Positions 24,530-33,320 are shown, counted from the stretch's first letter. The stretch: 35,098 nucleotides of DNA from Halorubrum californiense DSM 19288 (GCF_000336875.1 NZ_AOJK01000010.1:31735-66832); one strand, 5' to 3'. Notes: a model not told the origin generated them from the sequence alone. A program made the numbers and translations.

Positions 24530-25774
24530 CTACAGGTTCCCGTTGATCACGTCTGCGACGCGCTGCCGGTCGAACAGCCGTTCGTCTTCCGGGATCTCCG
24601 GGTACGGGCCCTCCTCGTAGCGGGGCCACTCGCCGAACGCGTCGGGATACAGCTGCTTCGCGGTCATCTCCAGCTGGAAGAGGTTGAGGACAGGCCCCTG
24701 ATACCGGGCGCCCTGCGGGTGGATCCGGCCGTTCTTCACCGCCGTGACCTCCGAGCCGACGGGGTCCTCCTCGAACGCCGTCCGCCGCCCGGCCATGTCC
24801 GTCCCCGGCTCGAAGCCGCCGAGGTAGAGGATGACTTCGGGGTCGGCCTCTAAGATGGTCTCGAAGTCGACGACGGTGCCGGACTCGACGCTCCCCTCGA
24901 AGGCGTCGCGGGGCCCGAGCGGCCGCGTGTGCGACGTGAGGAACCCGGGGTTGCTCAGGGTGTACGCGTAGATCTCCTCGATGTCGGCGGCCGCGACCAT
25001 GATCGCGGTCGGGCGCTCCGACTCCGACGGCAGCCCGTCGTCGACCGTGGCGAGGAGGTCCTCGCGGACCGCGGCGAGCGCCTCGTAGCGCTCGCGCTCC
25101 CGGAACGCCTCGGCGACGAGTTCGAACTGCGCCCAGAGGCCGTAGTACTGGTACCCGTCCGCCCACCCCTCGGGGGGCTCCTGATGGCGGTCGGAAAGCG
25201 AGTTGCCGAACCACGGCGAGACGCGCTCGGCGATCTCGTCGACGTCCTCGCGCCCCCACGCGTCCTGTCGCGTGATCCACGCCGGGTCCGCGAGGTGGAC
25301 GTCGCTGTCCAGTTCGTACAGCTTCTCCTTGTCCGGCTGCCACGAGGAGTAGAGCCCGGACCAGTCCAGCGAGACGCCGGGGAGCCGCTCGACGAACTGG
25401 TTCCAGAGGCCGTCGTAGTAGTCGGGCGCGTGCATCGCGGTGATCCCGTCGCTCCGCCCCAGCGCGAACGCCATGTCCGCGTGGTGCGTCAGGCGCGTGA
25501 ACACCGTCTCCGGCGGCGACTCGAACGTCACCTCGCCGACCGGCGAGATGGACGCGGTGTAGCTCCCGTCGCCGGCGTCGTCCGCCGAGGAGTCGTCCGA
25601 GTCGCTCGGCTCGCTCCCCGCCGATTCGGTCTCGCCGCCGTCGCCGCCGGCCGGATTGGACTCCGCCTCGCCGCCCGCACAGCCGGCGAGCAGGCCGCCG
25701 AGCGCGACCGTACCGCCGTACTTCGCGAAGGTTCTGCGGGTCGGTTCCGTCGGGACTTCGGCTCCGTTGGGCAT
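24530..25774 (-). CDS. Iron-siderophore-type ABC substrate-binding lipoprotein 1
   Basis: 414 residues. A Tat-type signal (R13-R14 in TRRTFAKYGG) and lipobox LLAGC with C32 place it outside the membrane as a lipid-anchored protein. A Ser/Asp/Glu-rich linker leads to a bilobed periplasmic-binding-protein fold with EVTFESPPETVFTRLTHHAD, ILEADPEVILYLGGF and the C-terminal NLFQLEMTAKQLYPDAFGEW. It resembles PF01497-type ferric-siderophore or cobalamin binding proteins and is paralogous to the protein at 28965-30230. No permease follows it. Transcription starts from a TATA box at 25796-25803, within paired DtxR-like boxes. The ATG at 25774 implies a leaderless mRNA. Confidence 0.85.
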   Translation of the reverse strand: MPNGAEVPTEPTRRTFAKYGGTVALGGLLAGCAGGEAESNPAGGDGGETESAGSEPSDSDDSSADDAGDGSYTASISPVGEVTFESPPETVFTRLTHHADMAFALGRSDGITAMHAPDYYDGLWNQFVERLPGVSLDWSGLYSSWQPDKEKLYELDSDVHLADPAWITRQDAWGREDVDEIAERVSPWFGNSLSDRHQEPPEGWADGYQYYGLWAQFELVAEAFRERERYEALAAVREDLLATVDDGLPSESERPTAIMVAAADIEEIYAYTLSNPGFLTSHTRPLGPRDAFEGSVESGTVVDFETILEADPEVILYLGGFEPGTDMAGRRTAFEEDPVGSEVTAVKNGRIHPQGARYQGPVLNLFQLEMTAKQLYPDAFGEWPRYEEGPYPEIPEDERLFDRQRVADVINGNL

Positions 25775-25776
25775 GC

Positions 25777-25794
25777 TTTTAGGCTCACCTAAAA
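25777..25794. promoter_or_regulatory. DtxR/IdeR-like box 1 (iron operator)
   Basis: TTTTAGG-CTCA-CCTAAAA is a perfect palindrome of 7-bp arms, matching the core TTAGG-N4-CCTAA of DtxR/IdeR-type iron regulators. It lies between the TATA box and the start codon of binding protein 1, so binding would block transcription start when iron is plentiful. The regulator (haloarchaeal SirR/Idr proteins are candidates) is not in this window. Confidence 0.75.
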
Positions 25795-25795
25795 C

Positions 25796-25803
25796 ACTAT
25801 AAC
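25796..25803 (-). promoter_or_regulatory. TATA box of the second iron transcription unit
   Basis: GTTATAGT on the minus strand sits 22-29 nt before the ATG at 25774, between DtxR-like boxes 1 and 2. Confidence 0.6.
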
Positions 25804-25812
25804 CGTTCCGGT

Positions 25813-25830
25813 TTTTAGGCTTGTCTAAAA
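25813..25830. promoter_or_regulatory. DtxR/IdeR-like box 2 (iron operator)
   Basis: TTTTAGG-CTTG-TCTAAAA matches box 1 with one arm mismatch. Its centre is 36 bp from that of box 1, on the far side of the TATA box where the BRE and TFB would bind. Confidence 0.7.
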
Positions 25831-25876
25831 CAGACGCGAGAACGCGGCGGCGGGCCCGGACGCGTGCCGAGCCGCG

Positions 25877-26761
25877 CTACTCCTCGTGGCGCGCGCGGAT
25901 CGGCGTCACTCGCGGGCCGCTGTCGGTGTCGACGACCTCGGCGTCGACGCGGAACACCCCGGAGAGCAGCTCTTCGGTGACGACCGCCTCGGGCGGGCCG
26001 CGCGCTCGGACCTCGCCGTCCTTGAGCGCGACCACGCGGTCCGCGAGCCGCGCGGCCTGCTCGATGTCGTGGAGGACGACGACGACCGTCACGTCGCTCT
26101 CGTCGCGGAGCGTCTCGATGATCTCCATCACCTCCATCTGGTGATGGAGGTCGAGGAACGTCGTCGGCTCGTCGAGCAGGAGCACGTCGGTGTCCTGCGC
26201 GAGAATCATCGCGATCCACGCCAACTGCTTCTGCCCGCCGCTGAGGCTCCCGACCTCTCGGTCGCGCAGGTGGCCGCAGCCCGCCAGGTCGATGGCGCGT
26301 TCGACCGCCCGGGCGTCCTCGCTTGTTGTCCGCTCGAAGAACCCGCGGTGCGGGTAGCGGCCGTGGTACACGAGGTCCTCGACGGTGATGCTGTCTGGCG
26401 ACGTGCTCTCCTGCGAGAGCAGCCCGAGCCGCTTCGCGAGCGCCTTCGTGTCCATCGAGTGGACGTCGCGCCCGTCGAGCAGCACCGAGCCGCCGTCGGG
26501 GTCGATCTGGTTTGCGAGCCCCTTCAGCAGGGTGCTCTTCCCGGAGCCGTTCGGGCCGACGAGCGCCGTCACCGCGCCCGGCTCGGCCGCGATCGACTCG
26601 CCGTCGACCACGGGCTCCGGGGCCGTCGGGTAGCCCAACACGAGGTCCTCGGCGTCGAGGTCGCTCGCGTCGGTCGCCGCGTCCGACTCGATCGCTTCCG
26701 GCGATTCGTTCGCGCCGCTCGGTTCGTCCGACTCCGTCGCGTTCGCGTGTTCGATGGACAT
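25877..26761 (-). CDS. FecE-type ABC transporter ATPase
   Basis: 294 residues. Walker A is GPNGSGKST (69-77), the Q-loop region LGLLSQEST, signature LSGGQ (173-177), Walker B LLLDEP (194-199) and switch His in VVLHDIEQAAR. The domain layout is that of siderophore/cobalamin importers (FecE, BtuD group). An acidic N-terminal extension of about 36 residues is unusual for the family. It starts right after the permease stop (TGA then ATG, no gap), so translation is probably coupled. It likely powers import for both binding proteins in the locus. The unit ends here, followed by the box 2 region. Confidence 0.9.
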   Translation of the reverse strand: MSIEHANATESDEPSGANESPEAIESDAATDASDLDAEDLVLGYPTAPEPVVDGESIAAEPGAVTALVGPNGSGKSTLLKGLANQIDPDGGSVLLDGRDVHSMDTKALAKRLGLLSQESTSPDSITVEDLVYHGRYPHRGFFERTTSEDARAVERAIDLAGCGHLRDREVGSLSGGQKQLAWIAMILAQDTDVLLLDEPTTFLDLHHQMEVMEIIETLRDESDVTVVVVLHDIEQAARLADRVVALKDGEVRARGPPEAVVTEELLSGVFRVDAEVVDTDSGPRVTPIRARHEE

Positions 26762-27979
26762 TCAGAGGTCACCCACGTTCTGCTGTCGCCGCATCAGGTA
26801 CAGGAAGTACGGCCCGCCGACCAGCCCGGTGACGATCCCAACCGGGATCTGCGCGTCCGCGCCGGTGAGGACGCTCATCCCGAGGCGCGCCCCGACGTCG
26901 GCGCCGACCATCAGCGCCGGGCCGACGAACAGGCAGCCGACGATCACCCGCTTGTAGTCGCTGCCGACGAGGTTCCGGACGACGTGCGGGACGATGAGGC
27001 CGACGAAGCTCACGATCCCGGCCACCGCGATGCTGGCGGCCGCCGCCAGCACGGCGACACCGGAGAGCGCGAACCGCACCTTCTCGATCGACATCCCCAG
27101 CGACTTCGCCGTCTGTTCGCCCAAGAGGAGGAGGTTCAGCTGCCGGGACCCCGCGAGCGCCAGCCCCATCGCCGCGAGCGTCCACGGGAGCGCCATCCGG
27201 ACCTGCTCCCAGTCGGCCCCCGTCAGCGAGCCGGTGGTCCACTGGATCGCCGACTGGACGACCCCGATGTCGTCGGCGAAGAAGAACAGCCCCGTCTGGA
27301 GGCTGTTGAAGACGGTGCCGACGATGACGCCCGCGAGCACGAGCCGGACGGGGCTCGTCCCGTTCTTCCACGCGATGGCGTACACGATCAGGAACGCGAC
27401 CGATCCGCCCAGCGCCGCGATCAGCGGGAGGAACGCCGAGAGGCCGCCGAACACGACGAGCGTGAGCAGGATCATTAAGCCGGCGCCGGAGGAGACGCCG
27501 AGGATGAACGGGCTGGCGAGCTCGTTCCGCGTCACCGCCTGGAAGATGGCGCCGGAGACGGCGAGGTTGGCGCCGACGACGACGGCGACGAGCACCCGCG
27601 GCAGGCGGATGTTCCAGACGACGAGCGTCTCGCGCGCGAGCTCCGGAAGTTCGCCTTGGAACCCCGTGACCGCGCGCATGAGTTCCTCACCGAGCAGGAA
27701 GTTGAGGGACCACCGCGGATCGAGCAGGACGGCGGGGTCGAGGACGGCCCGCCACGCCTGCCCGACCGTCATCGAGTACGCGCCGAAGCTCACCTGAACG
27801 AGCCCGGCGAGGACGACCAGCAGGAGGCTCGCGGCCGCGACGGTCAGCAGCCGCGGCTCGAACAGCCACCCGAGCCGGTCGCCCTCGGCCGGTCGTCGGG
27901 CGGAGGACCCGCTGCCGACGCGCCGCCCCTCGTCGCTGGTCACCGATCCCCCGTCGGTCGCCGGTCGCTCGCCGGTCAT
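26762..27979 (-). CDS. FecCD-type iron-siderophore ABC permease
   Basis: 405 residues with about nine or ten membrane helices. Family hallmarks are RLPRVLVAVVVGANLAVSGA, GVSSGAGLMILLTLV, GTVFNSLQTGLFFFADD, the coupling-loop LLLLGEQTAKSLGMSIEKVR, and GLIVPHVVRNLVGSDYKRVI near the C-terminus. A cytoplasmic N-terminal tail of about 40 charged residues precedes helix 1. In between, residues ~85-105 form an extracellular loop (DPRWSLNFLLGEELMRAVTG). Only one permease gene is present, so it probably works as a homodimer as in BtuC2D2. It overlaps the flavoprotein 2 stop by 4 nt (ATGA) and abuts the ATPase gene. Confidence 0.92.
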   Translation of the reverse strand: MTGERPATDGGSVTSDEGRRVGSGSSARRPAEGDRLGWLFEPRLLTVAAASLLLVVLAGLVQVSFGAYSMTVGQAWRAVLDPAVLLDPRWSLNFLLGEELMRAVTGFQGELPELARETLVVWNIRLPRVLVAVVVGANLAVSGAIFQAVTRNELASPFILGVSSGAGLMILLTLVVFGGLSAFLPLIAALGGSVAFLIVYAIAWKNGTSPVRLVLAGVIVGTVFNSLQTGLFFFADDIGVVQSAIQWTTGSLTGADWEQVRMALPWTLAAMGLALAGSRQLNLLLLGEQTAKSLGMSIEKVRFALSGVAVLAAAASIAVAGIVSFVGLIVPHVVRNLVGSDYKRVIVGCLFVGPALMVGADVGARLGMSVLTGADAQIPVGIVTGLVGGPYFLYLMRRQQNVGDL

Positions 27980-28968
27980 CGCGTTCCCCCGTCGGCTTGC
28001 GGCGCGTCCGGCCCCCCGTCGGCCGCGTACGCCGCGACCGCCTCGTCGTCCATCGCGCCGAGCAGCGCGTCGGGGCCGTGGGCGTCGACGACCGCGTCGG
28101 GATCGAGCCGTTCGGCGAGCGCGCGGTGGCCCGCCGCGGTGCGGGCCGCCTCCTCGTCGGCGTCGACGTACGACGCCAGCGCGTCGTCGACCGCGGCCTC
28201 GCGGACGCGCGCGAACCGCGCCGAGTCGGGGTCGACCGGGCCGTCCGCGTGCTCCGCGTCGAACCACTCGACCCACCGGTCGCGGTCGGCCCACTCGCCG
28301 TCGAGTTCGGCCTCGCGGCGGACCCAGTCGACACCCTCGGCCGCCTCGGGCCACCAGCCGTCGTCGATCCGGGCGTCGGCGACGACGCGCTTGCCGACGC
28401 GCGCGCCCCGCCCCGCGGCCGTAACCGCCTGCCGGTCGGCGTCCGAGGGGGAAGCGACGTACAGCCCGTCGACGGGGGTCGTCCCGTCGCGGTCGGCGTA
28501 CTCTCTGTCGAAGTGCTCGTGGGTCTCGCCGGCGTGATCGTGGACCTCGAACATCGCGTCGTCGTCGTCGAGCCCGCGGAGGTACTCACCGTCGTAGCGC
28601 GTCGCCGCGATCACCCGGCGGGCGGCCACCGGCTCGCCCTCCTGTAGTGTCACCTCGAACGGCGGTTCGTCGGCGTCGGAATCCCCCAGGCGTTCGACGG
28701 ACTCGACGAGGTCGTCGACGACGGCACAGCCCGCCCGTTCGGCCTGGGCGCGCATGAGGTCCGAGAGGGTCCCGACGTCGATACCGGCCGGGAAGCCGGG
28801 GTAATTCTCCAAGTGCGCGCACCGCGCGAGCGACGACCGACCGCGGTCGAAGACGGCCACGTCGAGGCCGTCGCGCGCGGCGAACACCGCGGCGGCGCAG
28901 CCGGCCGGCCCGCAGCCGACCACGACGACGTCGCGCTCGGCCGCCCCCGTCTCGGCGGGACTGGTCAT
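27976..28968 (-). CDS. FAD-dependent oxidoreductase in iron operon (flavoprotein 2)
   Basis: 330 residues. FAD-binding motif VVVVGCGPAGCAAAVFAAR at 14-32, then RCAHLENYPGFPAGIDVGTL, matching flavoprotein 1 (RLENVPGFP...). The later DGLYVASPSDADRQAVTAAG replaces the usual GD motif of the second flavin contact. A C-terminal extension of about 110 residues, rich in Asp, Ala and Trp (RWVEWFDAEHADGP), has no counterpart in flavoprotein 1. It overlaps both neighbours by 4 nt, lying between binding protein 2 and the permease, so it is firmly part of the uptake operon. A ferric-siderophore reductase role is inferred from position. The CxxC of thioredoxin reductase is not seen. Confidence 0.75.
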   Translation of the reverse strand: MTSPAETGAAERDVVVVGCGPAGCAAAVFAARDGLDVAVFDRGRSSLARCAHLENYPGFPAGIDVGTLSDLMRAQAERAGCAVVDDLVESVERLGDSDADEPPFEVTLQEGEPVAARRVIAATRYDGEYLRGLDDDDAMFEVHDHAGETHEHFDREYADRDGTTPVDGLYVASPSDADRQAVTAAGRGARVGKRVVADARIDDGWWPEAAEGVDWVRREAELDGEWADRDRWVEWFDAEHADGPVDPDSARFARVREAAVDDALASYVDADEEAARTAAGHRALAERLDPDAVVDAHGPDALLGAMDDEAVAAYAADGGPDAPQADGGTR

Positions 28969-30230
28969 TCGGCCCCACCCGTGACGATCGAGGCGACCTC
29001 GTCGCGGTCGAAGAGTCGCTCGTCGGCCGGGATGGCGGGGTAGTCGTCGCCGTGCTCGTAGCCCGGCCACTCGCCGAACCGCTCCGGAAACAGCTGCTTC
29101 GCGGTCATCTCCAGCTGAAACAGGTTCATGATCGGCCCCTGAACCGGGTCGCCGGAGGGGTAGAAGCGGTCGTTCGCTATCGCGGAGAGCTCGCCGACAA
29201 CCGGGTGTTCCGACAGCTCCTCGCGGATCGCGCCGACGTCGTAGTAGGAGGCGATCCCGTACTGGTGGAGGATGACATCGGGGTCGACTTCCAGCAGTTG
29301 CTCGTGGTCGTAGGCCGTCTCGTAGGTGACCTCCTCGGCCGCGAACGCGTCGGGGACCTCGAACGGACGCACGTGCGCGTTCGCGAACCCGGGCTCGTCG
29401 GTCCGCGAGGGGTAGTAGGTCCCGTCCATGTAGAGAAGCGTCGCGACGGTCGGCCGCTCCTCCGCCGGCGGGAGGTCGCTCCGGATCGTCTCGATCAGGT
29501 CCTCGCGGACCGCGTCGAGCGCTGCGAAGCGCTCCTCCTCCCGGAACGCGGCCGCGACGCGCTCGCCGATCTCCGGGAGACGGTAGTACTCGTATCGGTC
29601 GCGGTACGCCTCGGGCGGCTGCGAGTGCCGGCGGCTGTAGGCGTTCCCGAACCACGGCGCGACGCGGTCGCGGACCTCGTTCACGTCGTCCTCGTCCCAG
29701 CCGTCGAAGGAGGCGAACAGCGCCGGGCCCGCGAGGTGGAGGTCGGAGTCGAGTTCGTAGAGGAGTTCGCGGTCGACGGAGATGCCTCCGCCCGAGCCGC
29801 TGTTGAGTTGCGTGAGCCCCTCGCTGTCGAACGAGACGCCGTCGAGGTCGGCGTAGTAGGCGTCGAGCGTGTTCCCGCCCGCGTCGGCGTCGAAGCCGAG
29901 CGAGTTGACGGCGTCGCCGTGTCCGAGCGCGACCGCGAGGTCGGCGTACAGCAGGCTGTACACCATGACGTCTTCGGGGACCGTGTCGAACGTCACCTTC
30001 CCGACCGGCGCCATCGCGGCCGCGTACGACGTTCCCTCGTCGGACTCGCCCGACGACCCGTCTCCGCCGGAGTCATCGCCCGCCGACCCGGTTTCGCCGG
30101 TGGGGTCGGATCCGCTCGGCTCCGACTCTGTCCCGCTACACCCGGCGAGCAGTCCCGCGCCGGCGACGGCCCCGGCGTACCTGATCGCGTCGCGTCGCGT
30201 GCCCGCGAGTCGGCCCGCGTCTGGTTCCAT
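28965..30230 (-). CDS. Iron-siderophore-type ABC substrate-binding lipoprotein 2
   Basis: 421 residues. A Tat-like start (R12-R13 in TRRDAIRYAG), lipobox LLAGC with C31, and a Ser/Gly/Asp linker to residue ~65 precede a bilobed binding domain: KVTFDTVPEDVMVYSLLYAD, LLEVDPDVILHQYGI and NLFQLEMTAKQLFPERFGEW. It is paralogous to binding protein 1 and shares its closing segment pattern (DERLFDR). It is the first gene of the unit that also encodes flavoprotein 2, permease and ATPase. The promoter has a TATA-like GCTTTAATCC at 30251-30260, and paired DtxR-like boxes at 30235 and 30272. The ligand (hydroxamate or other chelate, or heme/cobalamin) is not decided by sequence. Confidence 0.85.
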   Translation of the reverse strand: MEPDAGRLAGTRRDAIRYAGAVAGAGLLAGCSGTESEPSGSDPTGETGSAGDDSGGDGSSGESDEGTSYAAAMAPVGKVTFDTVPEDVMVYSLLYADLAVALGHGDAVNSLGFDADAGGNTLDAYYADLDGVSFDSEGLTQLNSGSGGGISVDRELLYELDSDLHLAGPALFASFDGWDEDDVNEVRDRVAPWFGNAYSRRHSQPPEAYRDRYEYYRLPEIGERVAAAFREEERFAALDAVREDLIETIRSDLPPAEERPTVATLLYMDGTYYPSRTDEPGFANAHVRPFEVPDAFAAEEVTYETAYDHEQLLEVDPDVILHQYGIASYYDVGAIREELSEHPVVGELSAIANDRFYPSGDPVQGPIMNLFQLEMTAKQLFPERFGEWPGYEHGDDYPAIPADERLFDRDEVASIVTGGAE

Positions 30231-30234
30231 GTGG

Positions 30235-30250
30235 TTTAGGCCACCCTAAA
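30235..30250. promoter_or_regulatory. DtxR/IdeR-like box 3 (iron operator)
   Basis: TTTAGG-CCAC-CCTAAA is a perfect palindrome with the TTAGG-N4-CCTAA core. It sits between the TATA-like element and the ATG of binding protein 2, in the same place as box 1 in the other unit. Confidence 0.75.
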
Positions 30251-30260
30251 GGATTAAAGC
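30251..30260 (-). promoter_or_regulatory. TATA-like box of the first iron transcription unit
   Basis: GCTTTAATCC on the minus strand lies 21-30 nt before the ATG at 30230, between boxes 3 and 4. Confidence 0.5.
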
Positions 30261-30271
30261 GGTTTCGAATC

Positions 30272-30285
30272 TTAGGCGAACCTAA
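30272..30285. promoter_or_regulatory. DtxR/IdeR-like box 4 (iron operator)
   Basis: TTAGG-CGAA-CCTAA has perfect 5-bp arms. Its centre is 36 bp from box 3, the same spacing as boxes 1 and 2. Confidence 0.7.
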
Positions 30286-30424
30286 ACGGTCGGCCACGGA
30301 CGAGCGACGGCGCTCGCGCGGCGACGAGGGCCAATGGGGCCGACGAGTCCGGAGGCCCCTGCGCCTCCCGAGTCGAAGTCCGGAGATAGCCGACCAAATC
30401 AGATTTTGTATCGTGCTATGCGGT

Positions 30425-31339
30425 TTATTTTGCGCCGAAGGCCCGAACGCTCTCGAACGAGCCGTCGGCGATAGCGGCGGCGATCCCGTCAGAATCGGCG
30501 TCTCGGGGCACTTCGTGGGGGTATTTCCGAGCGAAGTACCGCAGGAGGTTCTCGACGTCGCGTTCGAGGAACTCCCGGGCGTTCTCGTGGTCGACGGACA
30601 CCGCCTGCGGCCAGTCGAAGATCGTGATACCGCCCTCTGCGACCGCGACGTTGTGTTCGGAGGCGTCGGCGTGGACCCAGCCGAGTTCATAGGCGGTCGC
30701 GAGTTCGCGGAGGATCAGATCGAGGACGCCGACCGCCTGTTCGGGGTCGAGCGTCGCGCGCGCGAGTTCGACGCCCGCGAACTTCTCCATCACGATGGCG
30801 TGGCGGTTGTGGTCGACCGGTCGCGGGACGCTCACGTCGGGGTACATCGCCTCCATTACCTCGTACTCGCGTTCGGCCGCCTTGCGCGCGGTGTAGAGCC
30901 ACGAGACGTGGTCCCGGTCGGCGGTGTACTCGCGCTCGCGCTTCACTTCGCGGAAGTTTGTGTACCCCTCGCGGTGGTACTTCAGGGCGAGCGGCCGGAA
31001 CGACTGCGCCTCGTACACGTCGCCCTCCTTGCCGAGTCCCAACGGTGAGCCCACGCCGTCGATCGTCTCGCGCTCGGCGAACGTCCGGAGCGCCAAGGCG
31101 TCGTACCCCTCGAAGGTGAGCTGGTACCCCTCGTACTGGATCGTCTTCCGCTCGATCAGCTCGCGGTCGAGACAGCGGTCGATGCGGTAGTCGACCTCCT
31201 CGCGCGTGAGGTCGGCGTAGTCGGGGAGTTTGTCGCGGCGGACCCACTCCGAGAAGCGCATCCCCTGCTCGACGCCCGAGAGGAGGTAGAAGTCCTCGGG
31301 GTCGAGCTCCGCCATGTCGCCGGCGACGTTTCGCACCAT
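30425..31339 (-). CDS. rio2: RIO2-type serine/threonine protein kinase
   Basis: 304 residues. An N-terminal winged-helix domain (LDPEDFYLLSGVEQGMRF to about residue 88) precedes the RIO kinase domain. Kinase motifs are the ATP-binding loop GLGKEGDVY (101-109), the beta-3 lysine K120 in LALKYHREG, catalytic loop HADASEHN (223-230, D225) and metal-binding FDWPQ (241-245, D242). The winged helix and DWPQ indicate RIO2 rather than RIO1. RIO2 acts in maturation of the small ribosomal subunit as an ATPase/kinase. The ATG at 31339 is chosen over the frame start at 31471 because TTTTAGG lies about 27 nt upstream. The 140-nt gap toward box 4 holds only T-rich stretches that may end transcripts. Confidence 0.92.
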   Translation of the reverse strand: MVRNVAGDMAELDPEDFYLLSGVEQGMRFSEWVRRDKLPDYADLTREEVDYRIDRCLDRELIERKTIQYEGYQLTFEGYDALALRTFAERETIDGVGSPLGLGKEGDVYEAQSFRPLALKYHREGYTNFREVKREREYTADRDHVSWLYTARKAAEREYEVMEAMYPDVSVPRPVDHNRHAIVMEKFAGVELARATLDPEQAVGVLDLILRELATAYELGWVHADASEHNVAVAEGGITIFDWPQAVSVDHENAREFLERDVENLLRYFARKYPHEVPRDADSDGIAAAIADGSFESVRAFGAK

Positions 31340-31485
31340 ACGCGCCCCTACTCCGGCGATTCCTAAAAGGGACGCGCGTTCGGCGGGAGCGCTCATTATA
31401 GCGTATATCGCGATAGCAAATCCACGTCGCGTCGCCCTCGGCGGCGAGCGCAACCGCTTTCGGCGGGGCACCCGACGTGGACGAT

Positions 31486-32352
31486 ATGACTGCGACCGCC
31501 GTCGACTGGCGGCTGATCCGCGAGGAGGCCCGCCCCGGACCGATGCAGATGGCGCTCGACGAGGTCGCCGCCGAGACCGCCGCGGCGGGCGGCCCCGCGA
31601 CGCTCCGGACGTATCGCTGGGAGCCGAGCTGTCTCACCCTCGGCCGCCATCAGGACCCGGAGACGGTCGACTGGGCGTTCTGCGAGCGCGAGGGGATCGA
31701 CGTCACGCGCCGGCAGACCGGCGGCGGCGGGATCTACCACGACGCGCGCGGGGACGTCGCGTACGCGATCGCGGTCCCCGCCGAGACGGTGCCGGGCGAA
31801 CTGCTCGACTGCTACCACCTGCTCTGTGAACCCGTCCTCGACGCGTTCGACCGGCTCGGGGTCGACGCGGACTATGTCGAGGAGTCGGTCCCGGAGCTGT
31901 ACCACCCGGCCTGCTACCTCCGCGAACTCCACCCGGCACACGACGTGGTGGCAGTCGGGGGAGACGGGTCCGATGCCGACCGCGACGGACCGCGAAAGAT
32001 CGCCGGCAACGCGCAGTACCGCAAGCGGGAGGCGGTGATCCAGCACGGGTCGCTGTCCTTCTCGGTCGACGCGGACCGTCACCTCGGCGTGTTCGCCGAC
32101 CCGCCGGTCACGGCCGACGAGTTCCGCGAGCGCGTCGTCGGCATGGGCGACCTCGTCGACGTCGACCGCCCCGACGCCGTGGCGACCGTCGAGGCGGCGC
32201 TCGACGATTGGGCGGGCGCGGCGCCGGAGGCGACCGTGGATCCAGACGGCTCGTGGACGGACGCGGAACTGGAGCGGGCCGAGGAACTCGTCGAGGAGAA
32301 GTACCGGGACGAGGAGTGGATCCGGACTCAGCCCGGAGGCGGCGGAAGGTAG
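31486..32352 (+). CDS. Lipoate/biotin protein ligase A/B-family protein
   Basis: 288 residues of the lipoyl/biotinyl protein ligase fold. Family motifs are [20 protein letters not shown], the nucleotide/lipoate loop [20 protein letters not shown], the catalytic lysine K171 in [11 protein letters not shown], and [11 protein letters not shown]. The short C-terminal helical segment has [19 protein letters not shown]. It could attach lipoate (or octanoate) to 2-oxoacid dehydrogenase or glycine cleavage proteins; octanoyltransferase or lipoate ligase activity is not distinguished here. A GTG nine nt upstream (31477) is in frame; the ATG at 31486 is preferred. Upstream DNA to 31340 is shared with the divergent RIO2 gene and carries the AT-rich CATTATAGCGTATATCGCG. 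Confidence 0.82.
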   Translation: MTATAVDWRLIREEARPGPMQMALDEVAAETAAAGGPATLRTYRWEPSCLTLGRHQDPETVDWAFCEREGIDVTRRQTGGGGIYHDARGDVAYAIAVPAETVPGELLDCYHLLCEPVLDAFDRLGVDADYVEESVPELYHPACYLRELHPAHDVVAVGGDGSDADRDGPRKIAGNAQYRKREAVIQHGSLSFSVDADRHLGVFADPPVTADEFRERVVGMGDLVDVDRPDAVATVEAALDDWAGAAPEATVDPDGSWTDAELERAEELVEEKYRDEEWIRTQPGGGGR

Positions 32353-32416
32353 GAGACACCGTCGGCGGTTCACCCGGTTCCGAAGATGCTTTTCCGACCG
32401 CCCCCCAGTGTTCGGT

Positions 32417-33253
32417 ATGAGTCTCAAGGTCGGCGCGCACGTCTCCATCGCCGGCGGCGTGGACAACGCCGTGGCGAATCAGGTCGAGGTCGGCGGCAAC
32501 TGCGGACAGATCTTCACGCACTCGCCGCAGGTGTGGCAGGACCCGGGCATCGGCGACGAAGAGGCCGAGCGCTTCCGCGAGGGGACCGAACGCGACTTGG
32601 AGGGGCCGTGGGTGATCCACACCTCCTACCTCGTGAACCTCTGTACGCCGAAGGAGGGGCTCCGCGAGAAGTCGCTCGACTCGATGCAAAAGGAGGTCGA
32701 CGCGGCCGACAAGCTGGGCATCCCGTACGTGAACGTCCATCTCGGCGCGCACACGGGGGCCGGGGTGGAGGGCGGCCTCGACAACGCGGCGTCCGTGATC
32801 GACGACCTCGACGTCCCCGACGGCGTCACGATCCTGATCGAGAGCGACGCGGGCGCGGGGACGAAGCTCGGCGGCGAGTTCGGACACCTCGCGGGGGTCA
32901 TCGATCGCACGGAAACGGACATCGACGTCTGCGTCGACACCGCGCACGCCTTCGCGGCGGGCTACGACCTCTCGACGCCCGAGGCGGTCGACCAGACGAT
33001 CGGCGAGTTCGACGACGTGGTCGGCCTCGAACACCTGGAGTACGTCCACCTCAACGACTCGAAACACGAGTGCGGCACCAACAAGGACGAACACGCCCAC
33101 ATCGGCGAGGGCCACATCGGCGAGGCGGGGATGGAGCGGTTCCTCAACCACCCCGATCTGGCGGACGTGCCGCTCGCCTTGGAGACGCCGACCGAGGACG
33201 GGAAGAGCTTCGCGTGGAACATCGACCGGGTGCGCGAGCTCCGCCGCGACTGA
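32417..33253 (+). CDS. nfo: Deoxyribonuclease IV / AP endonuclease IV (Nfo)
   Basis: 278 residues, the usual length for the family. It would cleave DNA 5' to abasic sites in base-excision repair, using three zinc ions. Visible family segments are [96 protein letters not shown] and [12 protein letters not shown]. The conserved His, Asp and Glu metal ligands fall within these. The ATG at 32417 fits the conserved start (SLKVGAHVS). CTTTTCC about 25 nt upstream is a weak promoter candidate. It is a single-gene unit, 64 nt after the ligase gene. Confidence 0.95.
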   Translation: MSLKVGAHVSIAGGVDNAVANQVEVGGNCGQIFTHSPQVWQDPGIGDEEAERFREGTERDLEGPWVIHTSYLVNLCTPKEGLREKSLDSMQKEVDAADKLGIPYVNVHLGAHTGAGVEGGLDNAASVIDDLDVPDGVTILIESDAGAGTKLGGEFGHLAGVIDRTETDIDVCVDTAHAFAAGYDLSTPEAVDQTIGEFDDVVGLEHLEYVHLNDSKHECGTNKDEHAHIGEGHIGEAGMERFLNHPDLADVPLALETPTEDGKSFAWNIDRVRELRRD

Positions 33254-33289
33254 GACGTCGGCCGCGCCGACGCCGTCCGTCCGACGCGG

Positions 33290-33296
33290 TTTTAAG
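33290..33296 (+). promoter_or_regulatory. TATA box of the 33321-33815 gene
   Basis: TTTTAAG lies 25-31 nt before the ATG at 33321, as expected for a leaderless mRNA. Confidence 0.55.
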
Positions 33297-33320
33297 TTAT
33301 GGCCCGGGTGATCCACAGAC

